A stretch of DNA of 64,000 bases, taken from positions 3,038,001 to 3,102,000 of the forward strand of contig NZ_VFOW01000001.1 in assembly GCF_006716355.1 (NCBI RefSeq). Reading direction: 5' to 3'. Positions 1 through 8,064 of this stretch are shown one piece after another. How positions within the stretch are numbered: the stretch's first letter is position 1; every line of letters begins with the position of its first letter. The position numbers were made by a program, and so were the translations under genes. This DNA is from Stackebrandtia endophytica. GTDB taxonomy: Bacteria > Actinomycetota > Actinomycetes > Mycobacteriales > Micromonosporaceae. Below the pieces are notes generated by a model. That model did no database searches. It was not told the origin of the DNA and saw only the letters and a program-made list of their open reading frames with translations.

Positions 1-355
1 CGACCAGACCACATTGGAACTGGGGCCCGAGGACAAGTACGGTGATGTCGTCAGCGGTTCGATCGCCGCGGATCTGCGCAAGATGATGGAAAGCGTCGTC
101 GAGAGCGGCACCGGTACCGGTGGCAGCGCCCGAGTCGACGGGTACACCGTCGGCGGAAAGACCGGAACCGCGCAACGTGGCACCGACGATCAGGGAGTCG
201 ACCTGCCCGAGCACGGTTGGTTCACCGGTTACGGCTTTGATTCCAACGGGGAACCGGCAGTCGCGGTGTCGGTCTTCCTGTCCAGCGCCGGAAATGGCGG
301 CAGCAATGCCGCCACCCAGATCGCCGGTGACCTGATGAGGATGGTGCTGCAATGA
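1..355 (+). CDS. pbpA: Penicillin-binding protein, C-terminal end (partial)
   Basis: The frame is already open at base 2, so the gene starts upstream of the window and only about 117 codons of the transpeptidase domain are present. The KTGT motif of class B penicillin-binding proteins is at about 158-169 (GGKTGTAQ), followed by the HGWFTGY segment usual after it. The family crosslinks peptidoglycan peptides on the outer face of the membrane. The two downstream Ser/Thr kinase genes give the actinobacterial pbpA-pknA-pknB order, which supports PbpA/FtsI-type rather than another PBP. The stop lies 64 bp before the next start. The N-terminal anchor and catalytic Ser cannot be seen. Confidence 0.9.
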   Translation, partial: DQTTLELGPEDKYGDVVSGSIAADLRKMMESVVESGTGTGGSARVDGYTVGGKTGTAQRGTDDQGVDLPEHGWFTGYGFDSNGEPAVAVSVFLSSAGNGGSNAATQIAGDLMRMVLQ

Positions 356-419
356 CATTGGCGCCGGGCGGGCACCATGGAAAACGACGTCAACCACCCG
401 CGAGTAAGGACAGACAGAC

Positions 420-1856
420 ATGATGAGTCCGGGCAACAAGCTCGGTGGCCGGTATCGGCTCGACGAGCGTATTGCCACCGGCGGCATGGGGGATGTGTGG
501 CGTGCCACCGATGAGGTGTTGGGGCGCCAGGTCGCGGCCAAGGTGTTGTTGCCGTCCCTGTTGAACGAGCCGGGCTTCGTCGAACGATTCCGTGGCGAGG
601 CACGGGTCGTGGCCACCCTGACCCACCCCAACATCGTGCGGGTCTACGACTACGGCGAGAACCCGATGCCCGGTGGCGGCCAGGTCGCCTACCTGATCAT
701 GGAGTTCATCGAGGGTGAGGCGTTGACGGCTCGCCTGCAACAGAAGGGCCGACTGACCGTCGAGGAGGCGCTGCCGATCCTCGCGCAGGCCGCCGAGGCT
801 CTCGACGCGGCTCACCAGCACGGCATCATCCACCGTGACGTGAAGCCGGGCAACCTGTTGCTGGCCCCCGGTGACAAGGTGATGCTGACCGACTTCGGGA
901 TCGCCCGTTCGGCGTTGACCGGCGGTTTGACCCAGGCCGGTTCGGTGTTGGGCACGGCCGCCTACATTTCGCCGGAGCAGGCGACCGGGCAGAACATCAC
1001 CGGTCAGGCCGACGTCTACTCGTTGGGCATCGTCGCCTATCAGTGTCTGGCGGGCCGGCGTCCGTACGACAGTGACAATCCGGTCGAGCTGGCCATGCGG
1101 CACGTCAACGACACTCCCGCTCCGCTGCCGCCGGACGTCTCCGAACCGGCACGGCAGTTCGTCGACCGCGCGCTGTCCAAGGACCTGTCGGCGCGGTTTG
1201 CGACCGGTCAGGCCATGGCCGATGCGGCACGTGCCGCACTGTCGGGGACCACGGTGCCCGGCGGGATGCCGGCTGCCGGGGGTGGTTACGCACCCGGAGT
1301 GGCTTCGGGTTCGGCGGTTCCGCCGCCCGGACGTGGACTCGACGACCGGACGTCGGTCGGTATGCCGTTCGATCCGGCGACGCCGGCACCGCAGCAGAAG
1401 CGCAATCGAATGATGTTGTTCGTGGCGATCGCGGTGTTGCTGGTCGTGGTCGCGGCGGCCGGGGTGTACGCGTTGGTGAGCGGTAATCAGGGTGCCGACG
1501 CCAATCTCGCCGATGGTGAGGAGACGACCTCCCAGTCGGCGGAGGAGAGCGCCGACACGGGGATGAGCATCGACGTTGCGACATACCTGAACCAGAATCC
1601 TCAGCAGGTGAAGGCTGAGCTGGAGGAACTCGGGTATGAGACCGTGACCATCGACGGAACCGGCATGTTTGTGAGTGATGTCACACCAAATGAACCGGCT
1701 GGGTTCGAAACCCCCATAACGGTTCACGCGAGTATGACAAAGGTGAATCCCGACGACCCGGGAACCGGGCCTGGCGACGACCAGTCCGACGGCCCGGGCA
1801 GTTCCGACCCGAGCGATGATTCCAGTTGCCTGGGCGTCCTCTGTATTCCCGAGTAG
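420..1856 (+). CDS. pknA: Membrane Ser/Thr protein kinase, PknA type
   Basis: 478 aa. The kinase domain is near residues 10-270, with a Gly-rich loop (ATGGMGDVW), Lys41, the HRD loop ending in Asp140, DFG at 158-160 and a GTAAYISPEQ activation end. One membrane segment is at about 331-353. The roughly 110-residue outer part holds a single weak PASTA-like unit (VATYLNQNPQQVKAELEELG) and ends in an acidic Ser/Asp tail with CLGVLC. In the family these kinases phosphorylate cell-division and wall-synthesis proteins. The AAGGA about nine bases upstream selects the ATG at 420; the next codon is also ATG. It lies between pbpA and pknB in the same direction and is probably co-transcribed with both. 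Confidence 0.93.
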   Translation: MMSPGNKLGGRYRLDERIATGGMGDVWRATDEVLGRQVAAKVLLPSLLNEPGFVERFRGEARVVATLTHPNIVRVYDYGENPMPGGGQVAYLIMEFIEGEALTARLQQKGRLTVEEALPILAQAAEALDAAHQHGIIHRDVKPGNLLLAPGDKVMLTDFGIARSALTGGLTQAGSVLGTAAYISPEQATGQNITGQADVYSLGIVAYQCLAGRRPYDSDNPVELAMRHVNDTPAPLPPDVSEPARQFVDRALSKDLSARFATGQAMADAARAALSGTTVPGGMPAAGGGYAPGVASGSAVPPPGRGLDDRTSVGMPFDPATPAPQQKRNRMMLFVAIAVLLVVVAAAGVYALVSGNQGADANLADGEETTSQSAEESADTGMSIDVATYLNQNPQQVKAELEELGYETVTIDGTGMFVSDVTPNEPAGFETPITVHASMTKVNPDDPGTGPGDDQSDGPGSSDPSDDSSCLGVLCIPE

Positions 1857-1888
1857 TACCAGCACACTGACACAAAGGATATGTAACG

Positions 1889-3712
1889 ATGACGGCGCAG
1901 CCAAGACTGCTCGGCGGCCGGTACGAGATCGGTGGCGTCCTCGGCTATGGAGGCATGGCTGAGGTACATCGCGGTCGCGACCTGCGCCTGGGGCGGGACG
2001 TCGCCATCAAGATGCTGCGCAACGACTTGGCGCGGGACGAGACCTTCCTGACCCGGTTCCGACGCGAAGCCCAGAACGCGGCCTCCTTGAACCATCCTTC
2101 GATCGTCGCCGTGTACGACACCGGTGAGGACGCCGGTAACAGCGCGGTCCCCTACATCGTCATGGAGTACGTCGAGGGGCGCACCCTCAAAGAGGTGTTG
2201 ACGGCGGAGGGCCGCCTGGCACCTCGGCGGGCCTGCGAGATGGTCGCCGACGTATGCGCGGCGCTGGACTTCAGCCACCGCCACCAGATCATTCACCGGG
2301 ATGTCAAGCCCGGCAACGTCATGCTGGCGACCAACGGCCAGGTCAAGGTGATGGACTTCGGCATCGCCCGCGCCATGGCTGCCGGTCAGGCCACCATGAC
2401 GCAGACCTCGGCGGTCATCGGGACCGCGCAGTACCTGTCGCCGGAGCAGGCGCGCGGTGAGACCGTCGACCGCCGCTCCGACGTCTACGCCACCGGCTGT
2501 CTGTTGTTCGAGCTGCTGTGTGGTGACCCGCCGTTCACCGGTGACAATCCGGTCAGCGTCGCGTATCAGCACGTTCGGGAGGCCCCCCGCACTCCGAGCT
2601 CCATCAACCCGGATGTTCCGCCGTCGGTGGACGCGATCGTGTTGAAGGCGTTGGCGAAGAACCCCGCGAATCGGTACCAGACCGCCGGGGAGATGCGCGA
2701 CGACCTGGAGCGCGCGATCGCGGGTCGACCGGTCATGGCGACCCCGTTGATGGGGGACGACGAACGTACTCAGCTGCTGGCGGGTGCCTCCGACGATGAG
2801 ACTCGGGCGGTTCCGGCAGCGGTGGAGGAGCCGCGCAAGAACCGCAAGGGCGTTATCGCACTGTGGACGGTGGCGTCGTTGTTGCTGGTCGCGGCGTTGG
2901 GCTACGGGTTCTGGTATCTCACCGAGGGCAGCAAGGTCGATGTGCCCAATGTGGTCGGTGAGGAGCAGGAGGTCGCGGAGGCCGCGATCCGGGAGGCGGG
3001 CCTGGTGCCCACCGCCGTTCCGGTGTTGTCCGAGGACGATCAGGAGGGGCTCGTCGTCACGCAGAGTCCCGACGGTCTCGAACGGGTCTCGGTGGGCTCG
3101 GAGGTGAGGTTGGAGGTCGGCACCGGTAGCGGCTTGGTCGAGGTCCCGGACCTGTCGGGGGCCAAGACCACCAACGAAGTCATCGACTTGCTCAACGACG
3201 TGAATCTGAGTGTCACCTTCGAGGATGTCGACGGTGTCGAACCCGGCTTCGTGTCGCAGGATCCGCCGAAGGGCGAGAAGGTCGAGCCCAAGACGAAGGT
3301 CACGGTCGAGTGGTCGAGGGGAAACCTGAGCCAGGTGCCGAACGTGGTCGGGGAAACCGAGGACAACGCCTGCAACACACTGTCCAACAATGGTTTCAGC
3401 TGTTCGGTCACCTATGTCACCGGTGATCGTCCGCTCGGTACGGTGTTGAGCCAGGATCCGGGTGCCGGTCAGGAACGCGAGGGCGGCCAGGTCAACCTGA
3501 CGGTGGTCGGGGTGTCGGTGCCGAGTCTGGTCGGCATGACCATCGAGGAGGCTCAAGCGGCGATGCCGGACGGGCTGACCCTGTCGCCACCCGACGGAGC
3601 CGAACCCGATTGGGAGATCACGAGTCAGAGTCCCAGTGACGGCGACGTCGTCAAGGGGGGAACCACGGTGACGGTCGAGGCCGAGTCCAGTGGTGGCCTA
3701 CCGACCGGTTAG
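1889..3712 (+). CDS. pknB: Ser/Thr protein kinase with four PASTA domains, PknB
   Basis: 607 aa. The N-terminal kinase has Lys41, HRD at 136-138 and DFG at 156-158. The activation loop is ATMTQTSAVIGTAQYLSPEQ, whose Thr171 and Thr173 occupy the positions autophosphorylated in mycobacterial PknB. A juxtamembrane linker is followed by a membrane helix at about 320-341. Four PASTA repeats then run to the end (starts KVDVPNVVG, LVEVPDLSG, LSQVPNVVG, VSVPSLVGM). PASTA modules bind muropeptide or lipid II fragments in the family, so the protein senses wall precursors outside and signals inside. It starts 32 bp after pknA, with AAAGGAT upstream, and is followed by a strong hairpin terminator. Confidence 0.96.
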   Translation: MTAQPRLLGGRYEIGGVLGYGGMAEVHRGRDLRLGRDVAIKMLRNDLARDETFLTRFRREAQNAASLNHPSIVAVYDTGEDAGNSAVPYIVMEYVEGRTLKEVLTAEGRLAPRRACEMVADVCAALDFSHRHQIIHRDVKPGNVMLATNGQVKVMDFGIARAMAAGQATMTQTSAVIGTAQYLSPEQARGETVDRRSDVYATGCLLFELLCGDPPFTGDNPVSVAYQHVREAPRTPSSINPDVPPSVDAIVLKALAKNPANRYQTAGEMRDDLERAIAGRPVMATPLMGDDERTQLLAGASDDETRAVPAAVEEPRKNRKGVIALWTVASLLLVAALGYGFWYLTEGSKVDVPNVVGEEQEVAEAAIREAGLVPTAVPVLSEDDQEGLVVTQSPDGLERVSVGSEVRLEVGTGSGLVEVPDLSGAKTTNEVIDLLNDVNLSVTFEDVDGVEPGFVSQDPPKGEKVEPKTKVTVEWSRGNLSQVPNVVGETEDNACNTLSNNGFSCSVTYVTGDRPLGTVLSQDPGAGQEREGGQVNLTVVGVSVPSLVGMTIEEAQAAMPDGLTLSPPDGAEPDWEITSQSPSDGDVVKGGTTVTVEAESSGGLPTG

Positions 3713-3762
3713 CCGTCCTCGACCACGGACACGTGTGAACTCAAGACCCGCGTGAACGTCAG

Positions 3763-3796
3763 ATCGGCCCGCATCGCCTCGGTGGTGCGGGCCGAT
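3763..3796 (+). terminator. Hairpin terminator after pknB
   Basis: The arms ATCGGCCCGCA (3763-3773) and TGCGGGCCGAT (3786-3796) are exact reverse complements around a 12-base loop. The stem can extend inward by two pairs, one a G-U. There is no long T run, as is common in high-GC actinobacteria. It closes the pbpA-pknA-pknB unit. Confidence 0.75.
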
Positions 3797-4008
3797 TCCG
3801 TGTGCGTCGGCGGCACCCGGACGGGCCGTCGCCGACGCGCAACAATGCGAGGACAATGGTTGCATCCCTTACGATCCGGTTCGTCCCTCACACCAGGTCA
3901 TGTCTTCGAATTGGATTGCCGTGTCGGCCGCTTGCGGTTCGTTCCAGGAAGGCAGTCGTTGAACACCATCGATAGCTCATGTGTCGACCTCCCCCGCGGG
4001 ACGGTGAC

Positions 4009-4833
4009 ATGGCGCGACTAGATCACTCGATATCCACCGTGCGGTTCGGCGTACTCGGCCAGGTGAGGATCTGCGGCACCGAGGACGTCCTTCCGGCGAC
4101 CTACCTGCGACGGGGGTTGCTCGCGCTGTTGTTGTTGCACGGCAACCAGTTGGTGCCTCAGGAACGGATCATCCGGTTGTTGTGGTCGCAGCCGCCCCTA
4201 TCGGCCCGCGCCAATCTGCGAAGTCAACTGTCTCAACTGCGGCATGATCTCGACGAGGCCGTGCCGGGGCTGTCGAATCGGATCACGGTGCAGCGGTCGG
4301 CTCGCGGTGGCGGTGGTGGTGGCATTCGGATGGCGATCGATGAGCGTGAGGTCGACCTGTTGGAGGTCGAGAGGCTGGTGACGGCGGCGCAGTTGAACGT
4401 CAAGCAGCGGGATTCGGTGACCGAGTCGCTGTTTCAGTGCCATCGCGCCGCCAACCTGTGGCGTGGTGACTTCGGGGTCGATCTGCCCGACACCGACTGG
4501 TTTCGCGCCAAGAGCGCCGCGATGGCGGAGTTGCGGTGCGTCATGGCCGAGACCCTGCACACCGCGGAGTTGACGACCGGGCACTACCACCACGCTCTGG
4601 TGGGCTTGAACACCGCGATCGCCGAATACCCGTACCGCGACCGATTGTGGCTGCTGCTGGTCGGTGGATATTTCCTCGCGGGTCAACCGACGAAGGCGTT
4701 GGACTCGATGCGTTCCTGCCGGTCGAAGTATCGAGAGGTGGGACTCGACGCCCCGTCGGTATTGGTGCAGCTGCATCGTCCGATGCTTGACGATGATCGC
4801 GCCGCTGTTAAGGCGATTCTCCAGATCCTCTGA
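4009..4833 (+). CDS. SARP-type transcriptional activator (winged helix plus BTAD)
   Basis: 274 aa from the ATG at 4009; an ATG at 3979 in frame is possible but lacks a ribosome site. Residues about 5-95 are an OmpR-like winged helix (VRFGVLGQVRI, RRGLLALLLLHGNQLVPQE, NLRSQLSQLRHDL). The rest is the helical bacterial transcriptional activation domain (LWRGDFGVDLPDTDWF, YPYRDRLWLLLVGGYFLAGQ, ALDSMRSCRSKYREVGLDA). The length fits the small SARP class (ActII-ORF4, RedD), which activates antibiotic or peptide gene clusters through direct heptamer repeats at 11-bp spacing. A matching repeat block lies immediately downstream, before the precursor peptide gene, so this is probably the pathway-specific activator of the cassette. 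Confidence 0.9.
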   Translation: MARLDHSISTVRFGVLGQVRICGTEDVLPATYLRRGLLALLLLHGNQLVPQERIIRLLWSQPPLSARANLRSQLSQLRHDLDEAVPGLSNRITVQRSARGGGGGGIRMAIDEREVDLLEVERLVTAAQLNVKQRDSVTESLFQCHRAANLWRGDFGVDLPDTDWFRAKSAAMAELRCVMAETLHTAELTTGHYHHALVGLNTAIAEYPYRDRLWLLLVGGYFLAGQPTKALDSMRSCRSKYREVGLDAPSVLVQLHRPMLDDDRAAVKAILQIL

Positions 4834-4859
4834 GCCACAACACTTCTACGGATTCAACC

Positions 4860-4903
4860 GGATGCGTTACTGGTGCGTTACGGATGCGTGAGGTCGATAA
4901 CTT
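4860..4903 (+). promoter_or_regulatory. Three 11-bp direct repeats and -10: predicted SARP site
   Basis: Three head-to-tail units, GGATGCGTTAC (4860-4870), TGGTGCGTTAC (4871-4881) and GGATGCGTGAG (4882-4892), repeat at exactly 11 bp. A weak -10-like GATAAC/TAACTT is at 4896-4903, a few bases after the last repeat. SARPs bind direct repeats of this period just upstream of -10 and take the place of a -35 element, and none is visible here. The site lies 27 bp after the SARP gene and about 80 bp before the precursor ATG. The pattern is read directly from sequence; binding is inference. Confidence 0.7.
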
Positions 4904-4984
4904 TCCTCTGAGTTCACCGGAGATCACCGGAAACTCTACTGTGGATTAGCTCGATAGAGCTGCCGCGCCCATATAGGAGGAATC

Positions 4985-5080
4985 ATGATCAAGTTGGCCA
5001 CCAGCAACAACGCCACCCCCGCCGCGACCGGTCGTGGAAACGGTGTCTGTGGCGCCGGATGTGCGACCCAGCCCAACTAG
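4985..5080 (+). CDS. Putative RiPP precursor peptide (31 aa, Cys pair)
   Basis: 31 aa, beginning MIKLATSNNATPAATGRG and ending NGVCGAGCATQPN, with Cys22 and Cys26 as the only cysteines. A strong ribosome site (AGGAGG, 4976-4981) sits just before the ATG. I infer a precursor because of its size, its Asn/Ala/Thr leader-like first half, a Gly-rich Cys core at the C-terminus, and the next gene, a radical SAM/SPASM enzyme of the peptide-maturase type. Thioether (sactipeptide or ranthipeptide-like) or other carbon-based links at the CGAGC core are possible. I do not recognise the family. No separate leader peptidase is in the cassette, and a processing site cannot be assigned, although GRG at 16-18 or the following Gly are candidates. 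Confidence 0.72.
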   Translation: MIKLATSNNATPAATGRGNGVCGAGCATQPN

Positions 5081-5091
5081 CGGTAGTCGCC

Positions 5092-5117
5092 GGGGTGTCC
5101 GGTTCGCTGGGCACCCC
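5092..5117 (+). terminator. Attenuating hairpin between precursor and rSAM genes
   Basis: GGGGTGTCC (5092-5100) pairs with GGGCACCCC (5109-5117), nine pairs including one G-U, around loop GGTTCGCT. No T tract follows. RiPP operons often place such a stem just after the precursor gene, so that precursor mRNA is abundant and stable and only part of the transcription reaches the enzyme gene. It starts 11 bases after the precursor stop. Confidence 0.6.
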
Positions 5118-5311
5118 ATGGCGAAGGAGTGTTTCGGCATTGCCTGAGAAGCTGTCTCTGGTCCTCGTTCGTCGCGCAACAGAACAGCAGGTTCGAAGAC
5201 GGCTTCTGCGACACCCCACCCGCCTATCGGCCGTCGAATGACCCGTGGCGCATCACATTGCCGCCGAGGTCGACCCCCATCGTGCCCAGTCGCAGTCAGC
5301 GGAGAACAGTG

Positions 5312-6661
5312 ATGCAGCGATCCTTCTACACCGTCATCAGTAAGAACGCCTACCGTGCCCCCGACGGTGGACTATATCGATTCATCTACGCCACCCGGAC
5401 CGCGACGGCCGCCGCGTTCCCCAGCACCGTGTTGGACGCCCTCGAAGCAGGCGATCCACAGTCGATAGACGTCGAATCGTTGGACCAGCTGCGCGACATC
5501 CTCGCCGTCGACGACGAGGGCGTCGACGAACTCGGTGCCGTGCTCGACCATCAACGCGCCCGGTCCCGCGACTATCGGGAACGCAACTTCACTCTGTTGC
5601 CGACCTCGTACTGCAACATGGGTTGCGAATACTGCGGGCAGCTGCATCGAAAGGGCGGGCTGCCCCGAAACCATCGCGACTCCATCGCCGAACGGGTCGT
5701 CTCGGCCATTGAGGACCCGGCCACCGAATCGCTGTTCGTCAACTGGTTCGGGGCCGAGCCGCTGGTGGGCTATCCGGTCATCCGGGAGTTGAGTCAGAAG
5801 TTCACCGCCAAGTGCGCTGAACTGGGCAAGGCGTACCGGGCGGCCATGGTCACCAACGGTTCCCTGTTGACCCACGAGAAGGCGGTGGCGCTGCATCGCG
5901 AGGACCGGGTGGTGCAGTTCGAGATCACCCTGGACGGCCCGAAGCGCATCCACGACGTCCACCGGCCCATGAAGAACGGCAAGGGATCGTTCGACCACAT
6001 CATCACCGTGTTGCGTGAGTGCCTCGCCGATCCGCAGCTGGCGGACCTCAACTTCACGATACGAACCAATGTAGACGTCAACAACGTCGACTGGGTCCCC
6101 GAGTACATCGAGGAGATCCACGGACACGGTCTGGCCCAACCGAATGTGGCCTTCTACTTCGCGCCGGTCTACCCCTGGGGCAACGACGTCTCCGCCGTAG
6201 AGATCGACAGGCGCGAATTCAGTCACCGGCAGGTCGAGTGGTACACCACCATGAACGAACTCGGCATCGGAATCACCCTGCTGCCCGAGCACGTCACCGG
6301 ATCGGTGTGCATCGCGACCAACCGGGGAAACGAGGTCATCAGCAGCACCGGCAACGTGTTCTCCTGCTCCGAGCATCCGCTGGTCCCGCAGTATGAGGCC
6401 ACCGCGGGAATCGCGAAACTGGGAACCCTGCAATTGCCGATTCGACCCGTCGGCCAGTTCGACGACTGGCACGACAGTATCGAGGCCGGTGAATCGGATT
6501 GTCGAGGCTGCAAGATGCTGCCGGTATGCGGCGGTGCCTGTCCGAAACAGTGGCGTGACGGCAATGTCGCCTGCCCGCCGTTCAAATACACCGTGCAGGA
6601 ACGGTTCGACCTGATGGCCCGGTTCAACGGCTTCACCGTCGAGGCGAAGGAAGCCGTGTGA
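5312..6661 (+). CDS. Radical SAM/SPASM peptide-modifying enzyme
   Basis: 449 aa from the ATG at 5312 (GGAGA seven bases upstream; a GTG precedes it directly). Residues 1-95 form an N-terminal region of unknown fold that could recognise a leader. The radical SAM motif is Cys101-NMG-Cys105-EY-Cys108. The C-terminal SPASM region has Cys352 and then the run Cys397-RG-Cys400-x5-Cys406-GGA-Cys410 with Cys421, enough for two auxiliary 4Fe-4S clusters. SPASM enzymes of this length commonly make thioether or C-C links in ribosomal peptides. The adjacent 31-aa Cys peptide is the likely substrate. Upstream reading continues open to 5129, but the extra residues look non-coding. The MFS gene follows after 13 bp, so the two are co-transcribed. 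Confidence 0.9.
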   Translation: MQRSFYTVISKNAYRAPDGGLYRFIYATRTATAAAFPSTVLDALEAGDPQSIDVESLDQLRDILAVDDEGVDELGAVLDHQRARSRDYRERNFTLLPTSYCNMGCEYCGQLHRKGGLPRNHRDSIAERVVSAIEDPATESLFVNWFGAEPLVGYPVIRELSQKFTAKCAELGKAYRAAMVTNGSLLTHEKAVALHREDRVVQFEITLDGPKRIHDVHRPMKNGKGSFDHIITVLRECLADPQLADLNFTIRTNVDVNNVDWVPEYIEEIHGHGLAQPNVAFYFAPVYPWGNDVSAVEIDRREFSHRQVEWYTTMNELGIGITLLPEHVTGSVCIATNRGNEVISSTGNVFSCSEHPLVPQYEATAGIAKLGTLQLPIRPVGQFDDWHDSIEAGESDCRGCKMLPVCGGACPKQWRDGNVACPPFKYTVQERFDLMARFNGFTVEAKEAV

Positions 6662-6674
6662 ACGGACGACGACC

Positions 6675-8000
6675 GTGTTGATCAACCGGCCCTACCGGCT
6701 GATGTTGGCCATCAACATCATCAGCGCCCACGGCTACTCCGGCGTCAACAACGCCTGGCGTATCTGGATCGGCGCGGTGCTGCTGGCCGGCGTGACGTTC
6801 TCCCCGATGGTGATCGCCGCGGTGTCGTTGGCGGCCACCATCGCCACGATCCTCACCGCGCCGTGGGCCGGCGCCGTCACCGAGCGATTGAACAAGTGGC
6901 GGGTCGCCATCACTGCGGAGTACGTCGACGCGGGCGCCTTCCTGATCGGCGGATTGTTGCTGTGGTTCGGATCCGAGCTGCACTGGTGGTTCGCGGTCGC
7001 GGTGATCGCGGTGACTGCGACGGTGCGGGCGATCTCGGAGTCGTTCAACGACGCCGCCGGGATGGTGATCTTTCGCGGCATCGTCCCGGAACGACAGTTC
7101 GGCAAGGGAGTGGGTTACCTTCAGGCCGCCAGCGCCTCCGGCAACAGTGTCGGTCCGGCGGTCGGTGCGACCCTGCTGGCGTTGTCGAACATCGTCTTCG
7201 TCTACCTGGTGAGCATGTGCGCCAGCCTGGCCAACATCGTCATGCTGCGCAGAATGCGCCGGACGTCCGGGGTGAGTCTGGATCCGATGGCCGACACCGC
7301 GAGCCGTTTGAGTGTGCGACGAACCGGCGGCGACGTCATGGAGTCCATTCGCATCGTCGGTCGGGATCGCCACCTGCGCAACATCTTCATCCAGTCGATG
7401 ATCGTCAGCGGCGCGATGGCGATGTTCGTGACGGTGGAACTGTTCTTCATCCTGGAGAACCTGCGGGTCGACGCGTGGTGGTACGGCGTGGCCGTCGGCC
7501 TGTTCGGAGCGGGCACCTTCCTGGGCTCGCTGGCGGCCTCGCAGGTGTCCGACCGATTCGATGCGGGAACCCTGGTCTGGGTGCTGTTGGCGACCAGCGG
7601 CGTCACGTTGCTGGTGTTGTCGCGCATGACGGCGCTGGAGTTCGCGTTGCCGTTGAACGTCCTGTTCGGATTGAGTGTCGGCGCGTTGAACTCGGTGCTG
7701 GCACCGCTGTTCCTGCGGTTGACCGCGCCGGAGTTCACCGCCCGGGTCAGTTCGTTGTTCAGCACGGTGTCGCGCAGCAGTTCGCTGTTGTTCACCGCGG
7801 TCAGTAGCGGCCTCGCGGGGACCGTCCTGGTAGGACTGAATGAGCAGTGGGGATGGATTCGGTTTCAACGCATCGACGTACTGTTCGCCGCGGCCGGTCT
7901 CTGCCTGCTGGTGGCGGCCGGATGGTCCCGATACGGACTGGCCGGGGTCTCCGCCGAGGCCGCCGACCGTCGCGAGGCGGCGAAGGCCGGCACCGAATGA
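6675..8000 (+). CDS. MFS transporter, likely exporter of the modified peptide
   Basis: 441 aa with about 12 hydrophobic helices, for example ALLLWFGSELHWWFAVAVIA-type segments and IMFVTVELFFILENL in the second half. It starts with GTG at 6675, 13 bp after the radical SAM gene. The MFS loop between helices 2 and 3 is seen as APWAGAVTERLNKWR. It resembles the MFS group with efflux roles (enterobactin exporter, macrolide efflux type). Its position as last gene of the cassette suggests that it exports the finished product or gives self-protection. There is no ABC peptidase-transporter, so the leader must be removed elsewhere. The substrate is inferred only from context. Confidence 0.85.
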   Translation: MLINRPYRLMLAINIISAHGYSGVNNAWRIWIGAVLLAGVTFSPMVIAAVSLAATIATILTAPWAGAVTERLNKWRVAITAEYVDAGAFLIGGLLLWFGSELHWWFAVAVIAVTATVRAISESFNDAAGMVIFRGIVPERQFGKGVGYLQAASASGNSVGPAVGATLLALSNIVFVYLVSMCASLANIVMLRRMRRTSGVSLDPMADTASRLSVRRTGGDVMESIRIVGRDRHLRNIFIQSMIVSGAMAMFVTVELFFILENLRVDAWWYGVAVGLFGAGTFLGSLAASQVSDRFDAGTLVWVLLATSGVTLLVLSRMTALEFALPLNVLFGLSVGALNSVLAPLFLRLTAPEFTARVSSLFSTVSRSSSLLFTAVSSGLAGTVLVGLNEQWGWIRFQRIDVLFAAAGLCLLVAAGWSRYGLAGVSAEAADRREAAKAGTE

Positions 8001-8012
8001 CCACCGAAACGT

Positions 8013-8046
8013 CGTGGGCCGCCGACCTCTTGGTCGGCGGCCCACG
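8013..8046. terminator. Bidirectional terminator between MFS gene and fahA
   Basis: CGTGGGCCGCCGACC (8013-8027) and GGTCGGCGGCCCACG (8032-8046) are perfect 15-bp reverse complements around the loop TCTT. It separates the plus-strand MFS gene from the minus-strand fahA and can serve both. Confidence 0.85.
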
Positions 8047-8064
8047 GAACGTGAAGAGGATGCC

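Noticed and set aside
390-3556. Two long minus-strand frames (390-1904, 1724-3556) opposite the kinase genes
   Set aside because: They are exact antisense shadows of pknA and pknB, with Arg/His/Gly-rich, motif-free products; the plus-strand genes are certain.
5129-5311. N-terminal extension of the radical SAM frame
   Set aside because: The residues are rich in Arg/Pro/Ser and start without SD, while the ATG at 5312 has GGAGA at the right distance; the extension would also span the hairpin region.
6633-8045. 470-codon minus-strand frame opposite the MFS gene
   Set aside because: Antisense of a clear membrane protein; the product is Arg/Gln-rich noise.
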